DNA of 64,000 bases from CAZOWM01 sp964583615 (GCA_964583615.1 CAZOWM010000012.1:10874-74873); one strand, 5' to 3'. Positions 32,590-42,321 are shown, counted from the stretch's first letter. Numbers and translations: made by a program. The notes: generated by a model not told the origin, from the letters alone.

Positions 32590-32618
32590 AAATTACCAGA
32601 TCGATGTTTTTAAGTCAA
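32590..32618 (-). promoter_or_regulatory. Promoter of the small membrane protein-serC-serA operon
   Basis: On the minus strand TTGACT and TAATTT are 17 bp apart, with a leader of about 17 bases before the 55-residue gene. Confidence 0.6.
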
Positions 32619-32688
32619 TAGAAAGCACTGCACATGAATCTCGTCCCATGTCTGAGAAGTAGGTATTTTCAAGGCTTTTAAAAAAACC

Positions 32689-32717
32689 TTGACTGAAAAA
32701 AATTGTTATGCTACTTT
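32689..32717 (+). promoter_or_regulatory. Probable promoter of yajC
   Basis: TTGACT and TACTTT are 17 bp apart, about 80 bases before the yajC start. The -35 lies in the right arm of a TCAAGG/CCTTGA inverted repeat. A TATAAT a little downstream (near 32730) is an alternative -10. Confidence 0.45.
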
Positions 32718-32797
32718 TTGCAGACTTATATAATTTATGCGTTAGTGCGTATAAAAGATCTCGTGTGTTAACTTAATTTACGAAAGGATTGGAGGTT

Positions 32798-33181
32798 ATG
32801 ATTAATTTATTGTACGCATATGGTATGACCGGGACCACAGGGGGGGCACCAGGGCAGGGCTCGGGAGGAAGCCCGATGTCTCTTATTTTTATGATCATCG
32901 CGATTTTTGCGGTCATGTACTTCCTCATGATCAGGCCGCAGCAAAGACAGAAAAAACAGCATCAGGATCTTTTGGGCAAAGTCGCCAAGGGGGATAAAAT
33001 AATAACCATGGGTGGAATTTATGGAACCATTGCTGGCGTAAAGGATAACACGGTTATTGTAAAAATTGCTGACAACGTAAAAGTCGAGTTGAGCAGGTCT
33101 TCTATCAGTAAGGTTGTTGCTTCAAAAGCTTCCAAATCGCAACCAGGATCTCAGCCGGGTGAAGAGAATAAGGAAACCTGA
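32798..33181 (+). CDS. yajC: Preprotein translocase subunit YajC
   Basis: A 127-residue YajC with a glycine-rich start, one membrane helix (about 27-46, SLIFMIIAIFAVMYFLMI), the RPQQRQKKQ motif right after it, and a small beta domain (GDKIITMGGIYGTIAGV). It associates with SecD-SecF to aid protein export. The ATG at 32798 lies behind AAAGGATTGGAGG. secD and secF follow on the same strand. Confidence 0.93.
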   Translation: MINLLYAYGMTGTTGGAPGQGSGGSPMSLIFMIIAIFAVMYFLMIRPQQRQKKQHQDLLGKVAKGDKIITMGGIYGTIAGVKDNTVIVKIADNVKVELSRSSISKVVASKASKSQPGSQPGEENKET

Positions 33182-33218
33182 GAAAACAAATTATCATTAG
33201 ACAGCATTTGATTCATTA

Positions 33219-33241
33219 TGAAAGAAACACCCTTTCTTTCA
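33219..33241. repeat. Stem-loop between yajC and secD
   Basis: TGAAAGAAA and TTTCTTTCA form a perfect 9-bp stem with a 5-base loop. No T-run follows, so termination is unlikely. Confidence 0.5.
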
Positions 33242-33269
33242 CGACATTGCCGCACATTCAAGAAAGCTT

Positions 33270-33297
33270 TTGATTACAATGCCGATTTCCATAAAAT
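33270..33297 (+). promoter_or_regulatory. Possible secD promoter
   Basis: TTGATT and TAAAAT are 16 bp apart, with the -10 22 bases before the secD ATG. Confidence 0.4.
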
Positions 33298-33319
33298 TAT
33301 TGACTAAACAGAGAACTGT

Positions 33320-34810
33320 ATGAACAAACCCTTTCGAATTCTCGTCATTCTCATCGTTCTTGGAATCGCAGTCTGGGGCTTTTCCTCCACATACAAGTGG
33401 TACTTTGTATTCAGCGAGGAAGATCGCGAATTGACCACACTCACAGCAGAACAGCTTACGGAGTATCCGAGGGACAAGAGACTTCAGATAAAAGAGATGA
33501 AGAAACTGCGGTCCCGCATCATCAATCTCGGGCTTGATCTTCAGGGTGGAATCTACATGGTGCTCGAGCCTGATTACGAAGAAATGAAACGGCGGCAGGG
33601 TTCGGTTGAGCTCACGTCATTGGAAATGAAGGACGCCATGAGGCGTGTAATGGAGATTCTCAGAAATAGAATCGACAAGTTCGGCGTTTCAGAGCCCTCC
33701 ATTACCACACAGGGCGAGGACAGGATCGTTGTTGAGCTTCCCGGATCAAAGGACCCGGACAGGGCTAAGTCTGTGGTGATGGGACGGGGGCTTCTCGAAT
33801 TTCACCTTGTCGACGAGGAGACATCTGCGAAACTGAAGAGAGATATGTTTGATGAGACAGGAACTCTCATAGACGGTTCGATTATACCCGAGGATTCGCA
33901 GCTTTCCTACTTCTGGGGAAAAAACAAGTTCGATGTGCTCGAGAGGCAGAGAGCAGTTGTGCTCGACAAAGAGGTCCTTTTGGACGGGTCTGCAATAAAA
34001 AGGGCTCAGGTCCAGAGTGACCAGTTCGGAAAACCGGAAATCGTTTTTTCACTGTCCACTGAGGGGGCAAAGCAGTTTTTGCGTATTACAGAAGCAAACG
34101 TGGGGAAGCGGCTTGCGGTCGTTCTTGACGGGAAGATACTTATGATGCCGCTCATTCGAGAGAGAATTCCGGGCGGGCAGGTGCGGATAACAGGCGATTT
34201 TACCATGAAGGAGGCACAGGATTCTGCGCTCATTCTTCGCGCCGGTGCGTTTCCCGTTCCCCTGCAGATCGCCGAGCAGAGGACGATCGGTCCTTCACTT
34301 GGTGGGGATTCTATTCAAGCGGGAATAAGGGCTGCAATCATTGGTTCAATTCTCGTTATTGTGTTCATGCTCTTGTATTATAAACTTTCGGGGGTAATTG
34401 CAGACATCGCGCTCGCATTGAATCTCTTTCTTCTCCTGGGGGGGCTTGCCTGGCTCAACTTTACGCTCACACTCCCGGGAATTGCGGGAATGATTCTCAC
34501 GGTAGGAATGGCAGTCGATGCGAATGTCATCATATTTGAGAGGATCAAAGAAGAGGTGCGGAACGGGAAGACCGTGACGGCGGCCATTCAGTCCGGTTAT
34601 GAAAAGGCGTTTCGAACGATACTTGATGCAAACATGACAACGCTGATCGCAACCTTTGTACTCTCTCAGTTCGGGTCGGGACCAATAAAGGGGTTTGCCA
34701 TTACACTGAGTATAGGTATCGTTATCAACATGTTCACTTCGATTTTTGTAACCAAGCTTCTCTATGCATTGGGGGTGGATATATTTAAGGTAAAGAGGCT
34801 GTCCATTTAG
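33320..34810 (+). CDS. secD: Protein translocase subunit SecD
   Basis: A 496-residue SecD with one N-terminal helix, a large periplasmic domain (starting GLDLQGGIYMVLEPD) and five C-terminal helices. Family motifs are GRGLLEFHLV, GDFTMKEAQ and AVDANVIIFERIKEE. With SecF it uses the proton gradient to pull exported proteins through the SecYEG channel. secF starts 32 bases later. Confidence 0.95.
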   Translation: MNKPFRILVILIVLGIAVWGFSSTYKWYFVFSEEDRELTTLTAEQLTEYPRDKRLQIKEMKKLRSRIINLGLDLQGGIYMVLEPDYEEMKRRQGSVELTSLEMKDAMRRVMEILRNRIDKFGVSEPSITTQGEDRIVVELPGSKDPDRAKSVVMGRGLLEFHLVDEETSAKLKRDMFDETGTLIDGSIIPEDSQLSYFWGKNKFDVLERQRAVVLDKEVLLDGSAIKRAQVQSDQFGKPEIVFSLSTEGAKQFLRITEANVGKRLAVVLDGKILMMPLIRERIPGGQVRITGDFTMKEAQDSALILRAGAFPVPLQIAEQRTIGPSLGGDSIQAGIRAAIIGSILVIVFMLLYYKLSGVIADIALALNLFLLLGGLAWLNFTLTLPGIAGMILTVGMAVDANVIIFERIKEEVRNGKTVTAAIQSGYEKAFRTILDANMTTLIATFVLSQFGSGPIKGFAITLSIGIVINMFTSIFVTKLLYALGVDIFKVKRLSI

Positions 34811-34842
34811 GAAAGAACTATACATGTGCATCAGAGGATAAA

Positions 34843-35754
34843 ATGTATCGGAACTTGAATTTAAAAATTATTCAATACAGAAAGTTCACGTATATCCTTT
34901 CTGCAGTCATTATATTTGCCGGCATTGTCAGTATCGCAGTGCAAGGCGGATTAAATATGGGAATCGATTTTGCCGGTGGGAATATGGTGCAGGTTGATTT
35001 CAAAGACAGCTCTGTGTCTATCGGTGATGTCAGAGATGTTCTGATCGCAACGGGGTACGGAAATAATGTACAGAGGATCGATGATCCGATAAAGAATACC
35101 TACATACTTAGGACGCTTGCAAGAGAGAGAGATAACGACAAGGTGATCGAAGAGATTCAGGGAGCGTTGAAAGACCGATTCGGCAGCGCGAGTGTGGTGT
35201 TCGAGAGAGTCGACATCGTCGGTCCGAGGATCAGTTCGTATCTTTTGCGCACCTCATACCTCATCGGGCTTGTAGCGATTGCCCTCATTTTGCTCTACAC
35301 GACGTTCAGGTTCAGGTTCCGTTTCGGGGTTGCGGCGATTGCAGCGCTCGTGCACGATGTCCTTATCGTTTTGAGCTTTCTCTCTTTTTTCGGAAAGGAG
35401 ATGGACACCTACATTCTTGCGGCAGTTCTCACCATTATCGGCTATTCATTGAATGATACGATTGTCGTGTTCGACCGGGCAAGAGAAAACCTCAAGTCCT
35501 CACGCGCATATGAGGATTACCCAATGACCATTAATATGAGCATCAATCAGTCACTCTCACGAACTCTTATCACATCTATGACGACGCTTCTGGTACTTTT
35601 TTCATTGCTGATCTTCGGCGGGAACACGATGAAAAACTTTGCATTTGCGCTCATCACAGGAGTTATTGTGGGTACCTACTCATCGATATTTATTGCATCA
35701 GCGCTCGTTGTAGAATGGCACAAGTGGAAACCGGAGAAAGTGAAGAAGGTATAG
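34843..35754 (+). CDS. secF: Protein translocase subunit SecF
   Basis: A 303-residue SecF with six membrane helices. Motifs are GIDFAGGNMVQVDF after helix 1, the ALVHDVLIV and YSLNDTIVVFDRARE stretches in the RND-like core, and SLSRTLITSMTTLL. It forms the periplasmic pulling complex with SecD. The length is normal. Confidence 0.95.
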   Translation: MYRNLNLKIIQYRKFTYILSAVIIFAGIVSIAVQGGLNMGIDFAGGNMVQVDFKDSSVSIGDVRDVLIATGYGNNVQRIDDPIKNTYILRTLARERDNDKVIEEIQGALKDRFGSASVVFERVDIVGPRISSYLLRTSYLIGLVAIALILLYTTFRFRFRFGVAAIAALVHDVLIVLSFLSFFGKEMDTYILAAVLTIIGYSLNDTIVVFDRARENLKSSRAYEDYPMTINMSINQSLSRTLITSMTTLLVLFSLLIFGGNTMKNFAFALITGVIVGTYSSIFIASALVVEWHKWKPEKVKKV

Positions 35755-35844
35755 GGATGTGTTTCCTGCGGCGAACGCTGTGGAGAAGGAAACCGTATAT
35801 ACAGCACATTTATGAATAACAAGTTCTGGTAAAGGAGCGGCAAG

Positions 35845-36261
35845 ATGGTGAAAAACAATGAATCAAAGGTGATCGAGGAAAAAGATGTGGATACCGTACT
35901 GGCAGAGGACATAGACTTTTCCGGAACAATGAAATTCAAAAAATCACTGATGATCAAAGGCAAGTTTGACGGACGCATCGACGCAGACGGTCACTTGATA
36001 CTCGGTCCCAATGCAGTGGTAAAGGCAATGATTAAGGCAGGAGTGGTTACCAACTTTGGCAAGATCATCGGGAACGTGGAAGCGATAAATAAAATCGAAC
36101 TTTTTCGTGGCGCAGAGCTGAATGGCGATGTCAAGACCCCCGATTTCATCATAGAGAGTGGATGCATTTTTAACGGGAACTGCGCAATGGGTGGACAAGC
36201 GCATACCGTGGAATCATCTCAGATGCCGGACAAGACAGTCGAGGGAGAGCAAAAAAAGTAG
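35845..36261 (+). CDS. Bactofilin family cytoskeletal protein
   Basis: A 138-residue bactofilin (DUF583). The centre is a repetitive beta-helix built from short strands (KKSLMIKGKFDGRIDADGHL, GVVTNFGKIIGNVEAINKI), with flexible charged ends. Bactofilins polymerise without nucleotide and organise cell-wall enzymes and cell shape. It lies 90 bases after secF and just before a periplasmic TPR protein gene. AAAGGAG is upstream of the ATG. Confidence 0.88.
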   Translation: MVKNNESKVIEEKDVDTVLAEDIDFSGTMKFKKSLMIKGKFDGRIDADGHLILGPNAVVKAMIKAGVVTNFGKIIGNVEAINKIELFRGAELNGDVKTPDFIIESGCIFNGNCAMGGQAHTVESSQMPDKTVEGEQKK

Positions 36262-36310
36262 CCGGAAGATGTGGGCAACAGGCCGCACATCCTCTGTATG
36301 GGAAGATACA

Positions 36311-36934
36311 ATGAAGAAATGGTGCTTTTTGATGGTGTTCATTTTTTTCGTCCCCCTATGGGGGTTTTCGAGTTTTCAGGAGGCCTACGACCTGTACAAG
36401 CAGGGGAAATATTACGATTCGGAAAAGCTGCTGCTCAGGGAAAAGGAACTCACGCCCAATAATTTCGATGTCTATGCGGTTCTTGGATGGTGTTACATCA
36501 ATACAGGTCGGTACAGACTGGCAATAGAGATCAGCGAAGAAGGATTGAAGATCAACCCGAACGACACGAGGTTTTTCACCACTATCGGAAGGTCATACCT
36601 CGAAATGAAACGCTACAATGATGCGTCAGCGTATCTTCAGAAATCTGTTGCCCTCAGACCTGACTATCCCTACAACTATTACTACCTTGGACGTATGTAC
36701 CTCAATCAGGGGAAACTCATTTTTGCTGATACGGCGTTTTCAGCTGCGATAATGCTGAAGAACGACCGGTGGGTTTTTTACAAATACCGTGGCCAGGTGT
36801 ATGAACAGATGTCGGACTGGAAATCTGCCGAGTCGGATTATAAAAAGGCACTGACTCTCAAGCCGAATGATCCCGGTCTGAAAGATTCTCTGATCAAGGT
36901 CATCAGCAAACAGGCAGAGCAAGAAGTGCAATAA
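36311..36934 (+). CDS. Exported TPR-repeat protein
   Basis: A 207-residue protein with a signal peptide (MKKWCFLMVFIFFVPLWGF) and about five TPR units (for example YAVLGWCYINTGRYRLAIEI, YYYLGRMYLNQGKLIFAD). Probably periplasmic and mediating protein contacts. The ATG at 36311 with GGAAG upstream marks the signal peptide; a longer frame to 36158 overlaps the bactofilin gene and is rejected. No specific function can be assigned. Confidence 0.8.
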   Translation: MKKWCFLMVFIFFVPLWGFSSFQEAYDLYKQGKYYDSEKLLLREKELTPNNFDVYAVLGWCYINTGRYRLAIEISEEGLKINPNDTRFFTTIGRSYLEMKRYNDASAYLQKSVALRPDYPYNYYYLGRMYLNQGKLIFADTAFSAAIMLKNDRWVFYKYRGQVYEQMSDWKSAESDYKKALTLKPNDPGLKDSLIKVISKQAEQEVQ

Positions 36935-37072
36935 AAGATATTCATACAAAGCGCTGTGTAAACCGTTCGCTGCTTGTTTCTTCCGCGCTGCCTTCCGGAT
37001 GTTTTTACCAAATGGCGTACGTGTTTTTCCCAAACCGGTGATCGCTTTTCTCACCCCTGCGGCAGAAGGAAA

Positions 37073-38389
37073 ATGCAACACATACCTTCAGTAGCCATCA
37101 TCAATCACGGCTGTAGGCTCAATCAGTTTGAAGGAGAAGCTCTCGCGTGCAGCTTCAGAAAGGCAGGTTTCCGCGTTGTAGATTCTCGGCACGGCGAATC
37201 CCCTGACATAACGATTGTCAACACCTGTACCGTTACCAACAGCGGGGACAGAAAATCGAGGCATTCGATCTACAGGGCAGTCGCATCGAAAAAGGCCAAC
37301 GGGATTGTGGTGGTGACCGGATGTTATGCAGAGACCGACGGGATTATGCTCAGAAAGATCAACGGTGTGGATCTTGTTGTCGGTAACAGAAACAAGGCGA
37401 TGATCTTGGATATAGTCAGGGCTTACCTGGAAAACGGATCGTGCCCGATCACGGAAGATGACACCTCGTTTCAGTACCGTGCACCCGAACACCCGGAGCG
37501 TTCCAGGGTGTATGTAAAAGTACAGGACGGGTGTAATATGAGATGCGCATATTGTAAAGTACCCAGGGCTCGGGGAAGTTCACGGAGCAGGGATTTCCAC
37601 GACATACTCGCATATGTGAAGAAACTGAGTGAAAACGGGTACAGAGAGATCGTTCTTACCGGAATCAATCTCGGCGATTACAAAAACGGTTCAATCTCTT
37701 TTTCTAGGCTTCTCTCACTTCTCCTTGAACTCGATCCATCTTATCGAATCAGACTTTCATCGATCGAACCGTTCCTGTTCGAAAAGGATCTCATCAAGAC
37801 GGTAGCACACCCCCGAATCGTGCCTCATTTCCATATCCCACTTCAGAGCGGATCGGACAGAATACTGAGGCTTATGAACAGGCCATACTCCGCGCGTGAT
37901 TATCTCTGCCTTGTGAAAAACCTCAAACTTCTCAAACCGGATGCTCATTTTGCAACGGATGTGATCGTTGGATTCCCCACGGAGACGGCTGACGACTTTT
38001 ATGATACGATGAAAATTATAAATGAGGTCGGATTTGCTTCGATGCATGTATTCAGATATTCCCCCAGAAACGGGACCAAAGCGGCGAGGCTTGAAGACAC
38101 GGTGAGTCCGCGTGAAAAGGGCCTGCGAAGTAAGGTCTTGATTCAGAGGGCCTCTAACCTCAACTTCGACTATCGTATGCAGTTTCTGCATACGGTGCGG
38201 GATGCCGTGTTCGAACGGCACCAGAGGGGTCGTTTCTGGGTCGGTATCACCGATAACTATATAAAAGCAGAGCTTGTTGAATGCGGGAAATCGGGCGCGC
38301 ACACATACGGAGACATCAGCCGGAGGTTGCTGCCGGTGAGAATAGTGGATGTACAACCTGCAGTCACACTCTGTGAAATTGCTCGGTGA
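37073..38389 (+). CDS. mtaB: tRNA threonylcarbamoyladenosine methylthiotransferase (MtaB-like)
   Basis: A 438-residue radical-SAM methylthiotransferase. The N-terminal cluster cysteines are in HGCRLNQFE, NTCTVT and VTGCYAE; the radical SAM motif is CNMRCAYCKV. The NQFE form after the first Cys is typical of MtaB, which makes ms2t6A37 in tRNA, rather than MiaB or RimO. The ATG at 37073 has AGAAGGAAA upstream; the longer frame to 36974 adds unrelated residues. Its end is convergent with the GreA fusion gene. Confidence 0.88.
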   Translation: MQHIPSVAIINHGCRLNQFEGEALACSFRKAGFRVVDSRHGESPDITIVNTCTVTNSGDRKSRHSIYRAVASKKANGIVVVTGCYAETDGIMLRKINGVDLVVGNRNKAMILDIVRAYLENGSCPITEDDTSFQYRAPEHPERSRVYVKVQDGCNMRCAYCKVPRARGSSRSRDFHDILAYVKKLSENGYREIVLTGINLGDYKNGSISFSRLLSLLLELDPSYRIRLSSIEPFLFEKDLIKTVAHPRIVPHFHIPLQSGSDRILRLMNRPYSARDYLCLVKNLKLLKPDAHFATDVIVGFPTETADDFYDTMKIINEVGFASMHVFRYSPRNGTKAARLEDTVSPREKGLRSKVLIQRASNLNFDYRMQFLHTVRDAVFERHQRGRFWVGITDNYIKAELVECGKSGAHTYGDISRRLLPVRIVDVQPAVTLCEIAR

Positions 38390-38434
38390 GGTCCTTCAGA
38401 AGCAGAGGCGGTAGGTGCGATGGAAGCAACTGTT

Positions 38435-41113
38435 CTAGAATATCGCTTTCTCGATTTTTAATATTTTGTATCGTTTTTTGTTTTCCTTTCCTCCCATATT
38501 CACGGAATCTCCCACTGATTTGTTCAGCAGTGTTTCGCCGATCGGTGAGGTATAGGAGATGACCTTTTTCGAAGGCTCGGATTCCCACGGACCGAGAATC
38601 GTGTACTTCTCTGTTGTGTCGTCTTCGAGACTGTTCAAAGTAATCATTGTACCGACGGATACGGTATTTGTCTTTATGTCCTCGGGTTTGATAATCTGCG
38701 CCTTGCTGAGACTCCTGGAGAGGCCCTTTATCTGATGTTTCAGCAGTTCCTGCTTTTCCAGCGCGTATTTATACTCGGCATTTTCCCGCAGATCTCCCTT
38801 TTCCATGGCGATGCCGATCTCTTTGCTATTTTTCGGGATCTCTTCGTCCATGAGGTATTTGAGTTCATTCTGTTTCAGCTCGTAAGACCTCTGGGTGACT
38901 ATCAGCTGCTCGCTGTCCGTGACACTTTCCACTTCGTCGTCAAAAATAATCTGGGGATGTGACGCCTTTATGGTAAATCTCAGCCTGATGATATACTCGT
39001 CTTTCAGTTCTTCAATGTTGAGCATCGTGGGAAGCAATCTTCTGACTTTTGATTCGCTGGCTTTTTCGATGTAGTTAATGAGCAGACTGTCCTTGAAGAG
39101 GATATCAACGATCGTGTTGAACAGCTTTCTGTTGTAAACGACATTCCGTTCGTTCACCAGCTCTCTGCTGGCAATCTCCATCAGGTGGGTGAGTGCCATG
39201 ATCGTATGGTCGAAATCGATGTCGAAGCCAAGAGCACTCTGTTTGCCGATGAGGTTTTTCCCGACCCAGATGAAAAGGTCGGTGTATTCCCTGTAGTGAG
39301 AGAAAATGGTTTTCATGAGCTCATTGACGAGATCCTTTCTCCCTTCCGCAATGAGTTCGTCAATGATGTATTTCATCGGGTGCTCATAAAAGCTCTTTAT
39401 GTATATCTCGGGCCAGTTTTCTGAATTTTTCTTAATGTACACGAGAAAGTTTTTTTTCAGCTCACTTTCAGGAATTAACGGAAGATACGTGTGAATATCC
39501 TTCAGACCGTTCAGTATTTCATTAAAGTCGAAACTGAATTCAATCGGCAGGTATCCGTACGTTCTTTTGAGGTTTTTCAGCATGAGAAAACTCTTCAGCG
39601 TGTTTTCGTTCATATTGCTCGATGAAGATATGAATCCGGTGAAATAGTTCAACATGTCTTCGAAATATTCTGAATCGATATCTCCGTGTGTAATGAACTC
39701 TTCAAAAAGTTCGAATCGTTTGTCGAAATTTTTCTCTGTTTTAAATTTGTTGTATATGTCTTCATTGAATGAGATCGGCTTTTTTCGAATGAAGTAGACA
39801 TCGTTTTTTTCAGGGAGCGTGCCGAAAAAGGGATTTTTTTTCAGAATGGTTTTTGCCTTGCCCCACCATTTTGTCCATTCCTTTTGTGTGAGGATCCCGT
39901 TGAGCAATTCCTCTTTGAAGTCTTTTACTGAGGCGGCATTGCTCTTGCTTTTTATGATGATTTTCAGCCCCTCTTCCACATTTGAAAGAATAAGCTCTCG
40001 CAATTTGTCTCTGTCTTTGCTCTTGAGAAGCCAAATGTGGTCGGGGGGCAGTATCTGCAAACAGGAGAGCGCCATTTGAAGCGTCATGTGGTGTTTCGGT
40101 TTGTGTTTGAACTTTATGACGAGGTGGTCCTCTTTTATTTCTTTGCAGAGCCCGATGCCCCATGTTCGATGGTATACGTAGTTGCCGACATCGAAAATGA
40201 TATGTTTCTCAAAGGTGTCAATCGCCGTATCCATATCAACAGTGTGATCTTTGAGCCCTGACTTCTCGAGATATTCATTCATGAGGGAATGTTCACTGTA
40301 TTTCTGTTCGTAACAGCTCACGAGTTCTTCCCGCCCTTCCCTGTCTTTCTTGTTGTAGGAGAGGACCTTTTTTAGGAGGTCGATTGCAATATCATACTCG
40401 CCCTTTTCCTTGAAATGGGGAATGACAAAAGAGAGAAGAAAGGCGGATTTGTCTGTTCCGAATGAATCTGCGATTCGCTTTTCGTTGTTCAGAAAGAAGT
40501 TGAGGTCCTCGGGGGTAAGCTCGATGAGTTTAAGCCAGATCTCCTCGACGGGATTGTACATCCCCTTTTTTTGATAGCGGAGAAGGGATTTTTTGTAGTA
40601 GTCAATCGCTTCTTCGTTTTTCTGTTCTTTCTCTTTTATTGTTGCGAGCTTTTTTGTGATGTCAGCCTCATCATAATCAATTTTCACGAGCCGTTCCCAC
40701 ACTGAAATCAACTCGTCTTCCCTCTTATCGTTTATCATACACTGAGCGAGCGCTTCCAGAGCGTATTTGTTTTCACCGTATTTGAGGGTTTCATTCGAAA
40801 GAAATTCAACAATGTTGTAACGTTTGTTGTCGATGAACAGATTGATGAGTTTTTGTACGTGTCCCTCATCAAGCGCCTCTTCCTCGAAATTCAGCTTTCC
40901 GATCACATAGAGCGCAATGATGCTTGTCGAGGTGTGCAATAAGTGCTCAGAACAGAGCTGACGTATTTCAGAAAGCTGCCCTGACTTTTTCCCTTCTTCT
41001 ATGATTGTATCGAGGTCTTTGAAGTTTTTTATCGTGTAATTATTCAGGGTGGCGCGTGTCCATTTCTCTTCATTGAGTAATTCTGATAACTTTTGTGCTG
41101 TATTGCTTTTCAT
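38435..41113 (-). CDS. greA: Long GreA-type transcription factor with N-terminal helical repeats
   Basis: An 892-residue protein. The last ~150 residues form a GreA/GreB module: coiled coil with GDLRENAEYKYA, whose acidic residues act at the RNA polymerase active centre, then the FKBP-like end (YTSPIGETLLNKSVGD). The first ~300 residues are TPR-like helices, and at about 305-365 is a CarD/Tudor-like segment (NYVYHRTWGIGLCKEI). The middle is helical. GreA is normally ~158 residues; this long form is characteristic of spirochaetes as I know it. The start at 41113 (MKSNTAQ) has GGAGAG upstream. Confidence 0.85.
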   Translation of the reverse strand: MKSNTAQKLSELLNEEKWTRATLNNYTIKNFKDLDTIIEEGKKSGQLSEIRQLCSEHLLHTSTSIIALYVIGKLNFEEEALDEGHVQKLINLFIDNKRYNIVEFLSNETLKYGENKYALEALAQCMINDKREDELISVWERLVKIDYDEADITKKLATIKEKEQKNEEAIDYYKKSLLRYQKKGMYNPVEEIWLKLIELTPEDLNFFLNNEKRIADSFGTDKSAFLLSFVIPHFKEKGEYDIAIDLLKKVLSYNKKDREGREELVSCYEQKYSEHSLMNEYLEKSGLKDHTVDMDTAIDTFEKHIIFDVGNYVYHRTWGIGLCKEIKEDHLVIKFKHKPKHHMTLQMALSCLQILPPDHIWLLKSKDRDKLRELILSNVEEGLKIIIKSKSNAASVKDFKEELLNGILTQKEWTKWWGKAKTILKKNPFFGTLPEKNDVYFIRKKPISFNEDIYNKFKTEKNFDKRFELFEEFITHGDIDSEYFEDMLNYFTGFISSSSNMNENTLKSFLMLKNLKRTYGYLPIEFSFDFNEILNGLKDIHTYLPLIPESELKKNFLVYIKKNSENWPEIYIKSFYEHPMKYIIDELIAEGRKDLVNELMKTIFSHYREYTDLFIWVGKNLIGKQSALGFDIDFDHTIMALTHLMEIASRELVNERNVVYNRKLFNTIVDILFKDSLLINYIEKASESKVRRLLPTMLNIEELKDEYIIRLRFTIKASHPQIIFDDEVESVTDSEQLIVTQRSYELKQNELKYLMDEEIPKNSKEIGIAMEKGDLRENAEYKYALEKQELLKHQIKGLSRSLSKAQIIKPEDIKTNTVSVGTMITLNSLEDDTTEKYTILGPWESEPSKKVISYTSPIGETLLNKSVGDSVNMGGKENKKRYKILKIEKAIF

Positions 41114-41253
41114 ACTGCTCTCCATACAAATACCATCAATCACTAAATTAGAAAAACTTCAATGCAAAATCAATAATAAACGTGCAATACACTGCATGAG
41201 TATACATAAAATTCTTTCTTCAGTGCATCATCCTCCATGCAGATCAATACAAT

Positions 41254-42210
41254 TCATTCCAGATATCTGGTAAACACTTTCGGATTAATTTCGTATATTC
41301 GCTGAAGTGAATTTTCTATCTCTTTTTTGCTTCCAGAGATGATCTTCAGAGTGTCGATCAGCCAGAAATAATGATTGAGGAGTTTCGGTTCTATATACGA
41401 ACGTTTTTTTTTGTTTTCTGTAAATTCGTGTTCGAGCTTCTCTATTTTATTCCTCAGCTGTTCGAGTTCACCCTTTTTCGGTTCTCTTTTTACATTGAAT
41501 GCGCTCTTTATCTCCGCGATTACCGGCACCCAGTATACTGCAACCTCAGGGTCTTCGATGCTTTCAAGGGTTTCCTTATAGAGCATGTGGATAAACGGTG
41601 ATTCGATCTGATCGAGATCGATCTGTGCCGGATCGATGAAAAAAGCCTCTCTGAAGAGAACCTTTGCCTTCGATGTTTCATCGATGCTGAAATAGCAGTC
41701 TCCAAGTTTCGCGAGAAGCGAGGAATCGCCACTATCAAAACCACGGGCGTACTCATATATGTCTATTGCGCGTTCGTAATTACCGAGATGTTTGAAGAGA
41801 TCGCCGATTTGAATGAGAATTGCGGTATCAGGAACAATGCCCTCGTTGTATGCCCGTGCGAATGATTCTATGATATCGCAGAAGACATATTTTTGTATTG
41901 AGGCCGTGGGCCTCCCGTGCTTCACATGGTTTCTACACATATATTTTTCGAAGCTTTTCCATTCCCTGAGAAGTAGTTTCCCCTTGTCGTAGGAGGACAC
42001 GATCTTTTTCAGCCTGTTTTTCTTAGTTGCCCAAAATTTTGAAACCTTTATCCCGTCTGAAACTCCAGGAAAATTTGGATTCTCTTTTAGAATGCTTTCA
42101 TACAAGGCGATCGCCTGGCTGAATTTCCCCCCCTCGAGCAGTTTATGCGCTTTGTTCTGTTTCACGAACAGAGGGTCGTCTTCAAAAGTTAATTGTCCGC
42201 CTTCTTCCAT
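41254..42210 (-). CDS. Cytosolic TPR protein of unknown function
   Basis: A 318-residue protein without signal peptide. TPR-like units are seen at KLLEGGKFSQAIALYESIL, LFKHLGNYERAIDIYEYA and LGDCYFSIDETSKAKVLF; a coiled coil (ELEQLRNKIEKLEHEF) lies near the end. It is transcribed toward the GreA fusion gene 140 bases away, itself TPR-rich, so a functional link is possible. A promoter TTGACA/TATTAT with an 18-bp spacer lies at 42292-42321. Confidence 0.65.
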   Translation of the reverse strand: MEEGGQLTFEDDPLFVKQNKAHKLLEGGKFSQAIALYESILKENPNFPGVSDGIKVSKFWATKKNRLKKIVSSYDKGKLLLREWKSFEKYMCRNHVKHGRPTASIQKYVFCDIIESFARAYNEGIVPDTAILIQIGDLFKHLGNYERAIDIYEYARGFDSGDSSLLAKLGDCYFSIDETSKAKVLFREAFFIDPAQIDLDQIESPFIHMLYKETLESIEDPEVAVYWVPVIAEIKSAFNVKREPKKGELEQLRNKIEKLEHEFTENKKKRSYIEPKLLNHYFWLIDTLKIISGSKKEIENSLQRIYEINPKVFTRYLE

Positions 42211-42291
42211 AGATCATGAATACCATCGTGCGAGAATTGTTGTCAGGTTGTCTATTCTCAAGAGGAAGGAAACATTTCCATACATCAAATA

Positions 42292-42321
42292 ATAATAACA
42301 AATTTATCGGTATTATGTCAA
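42292..42321 (-). promoter_or_regulatory. Promoter of the TPR protein gene (41254-42210)
   Basis: On the minus strand TTGACA and TATTAT are 18 bp apart, leaving a leader of about 75 bases before the start codon. It may also cover the downstream GreA fusion gene. Confidence 0.5.

Noticed and set aside
35761..35793. Hairpin GTTTCCT/AGGAAAC after secF as a terminator
   Set aside because: The loop is long and no T-run follows, so termination is not supported.
36158..36310. Longer start of the TPR protein
   Set aside because: It would overlap the bactofilin gene by about 100 bases and hide a clear signal peptide that begins at 36311.
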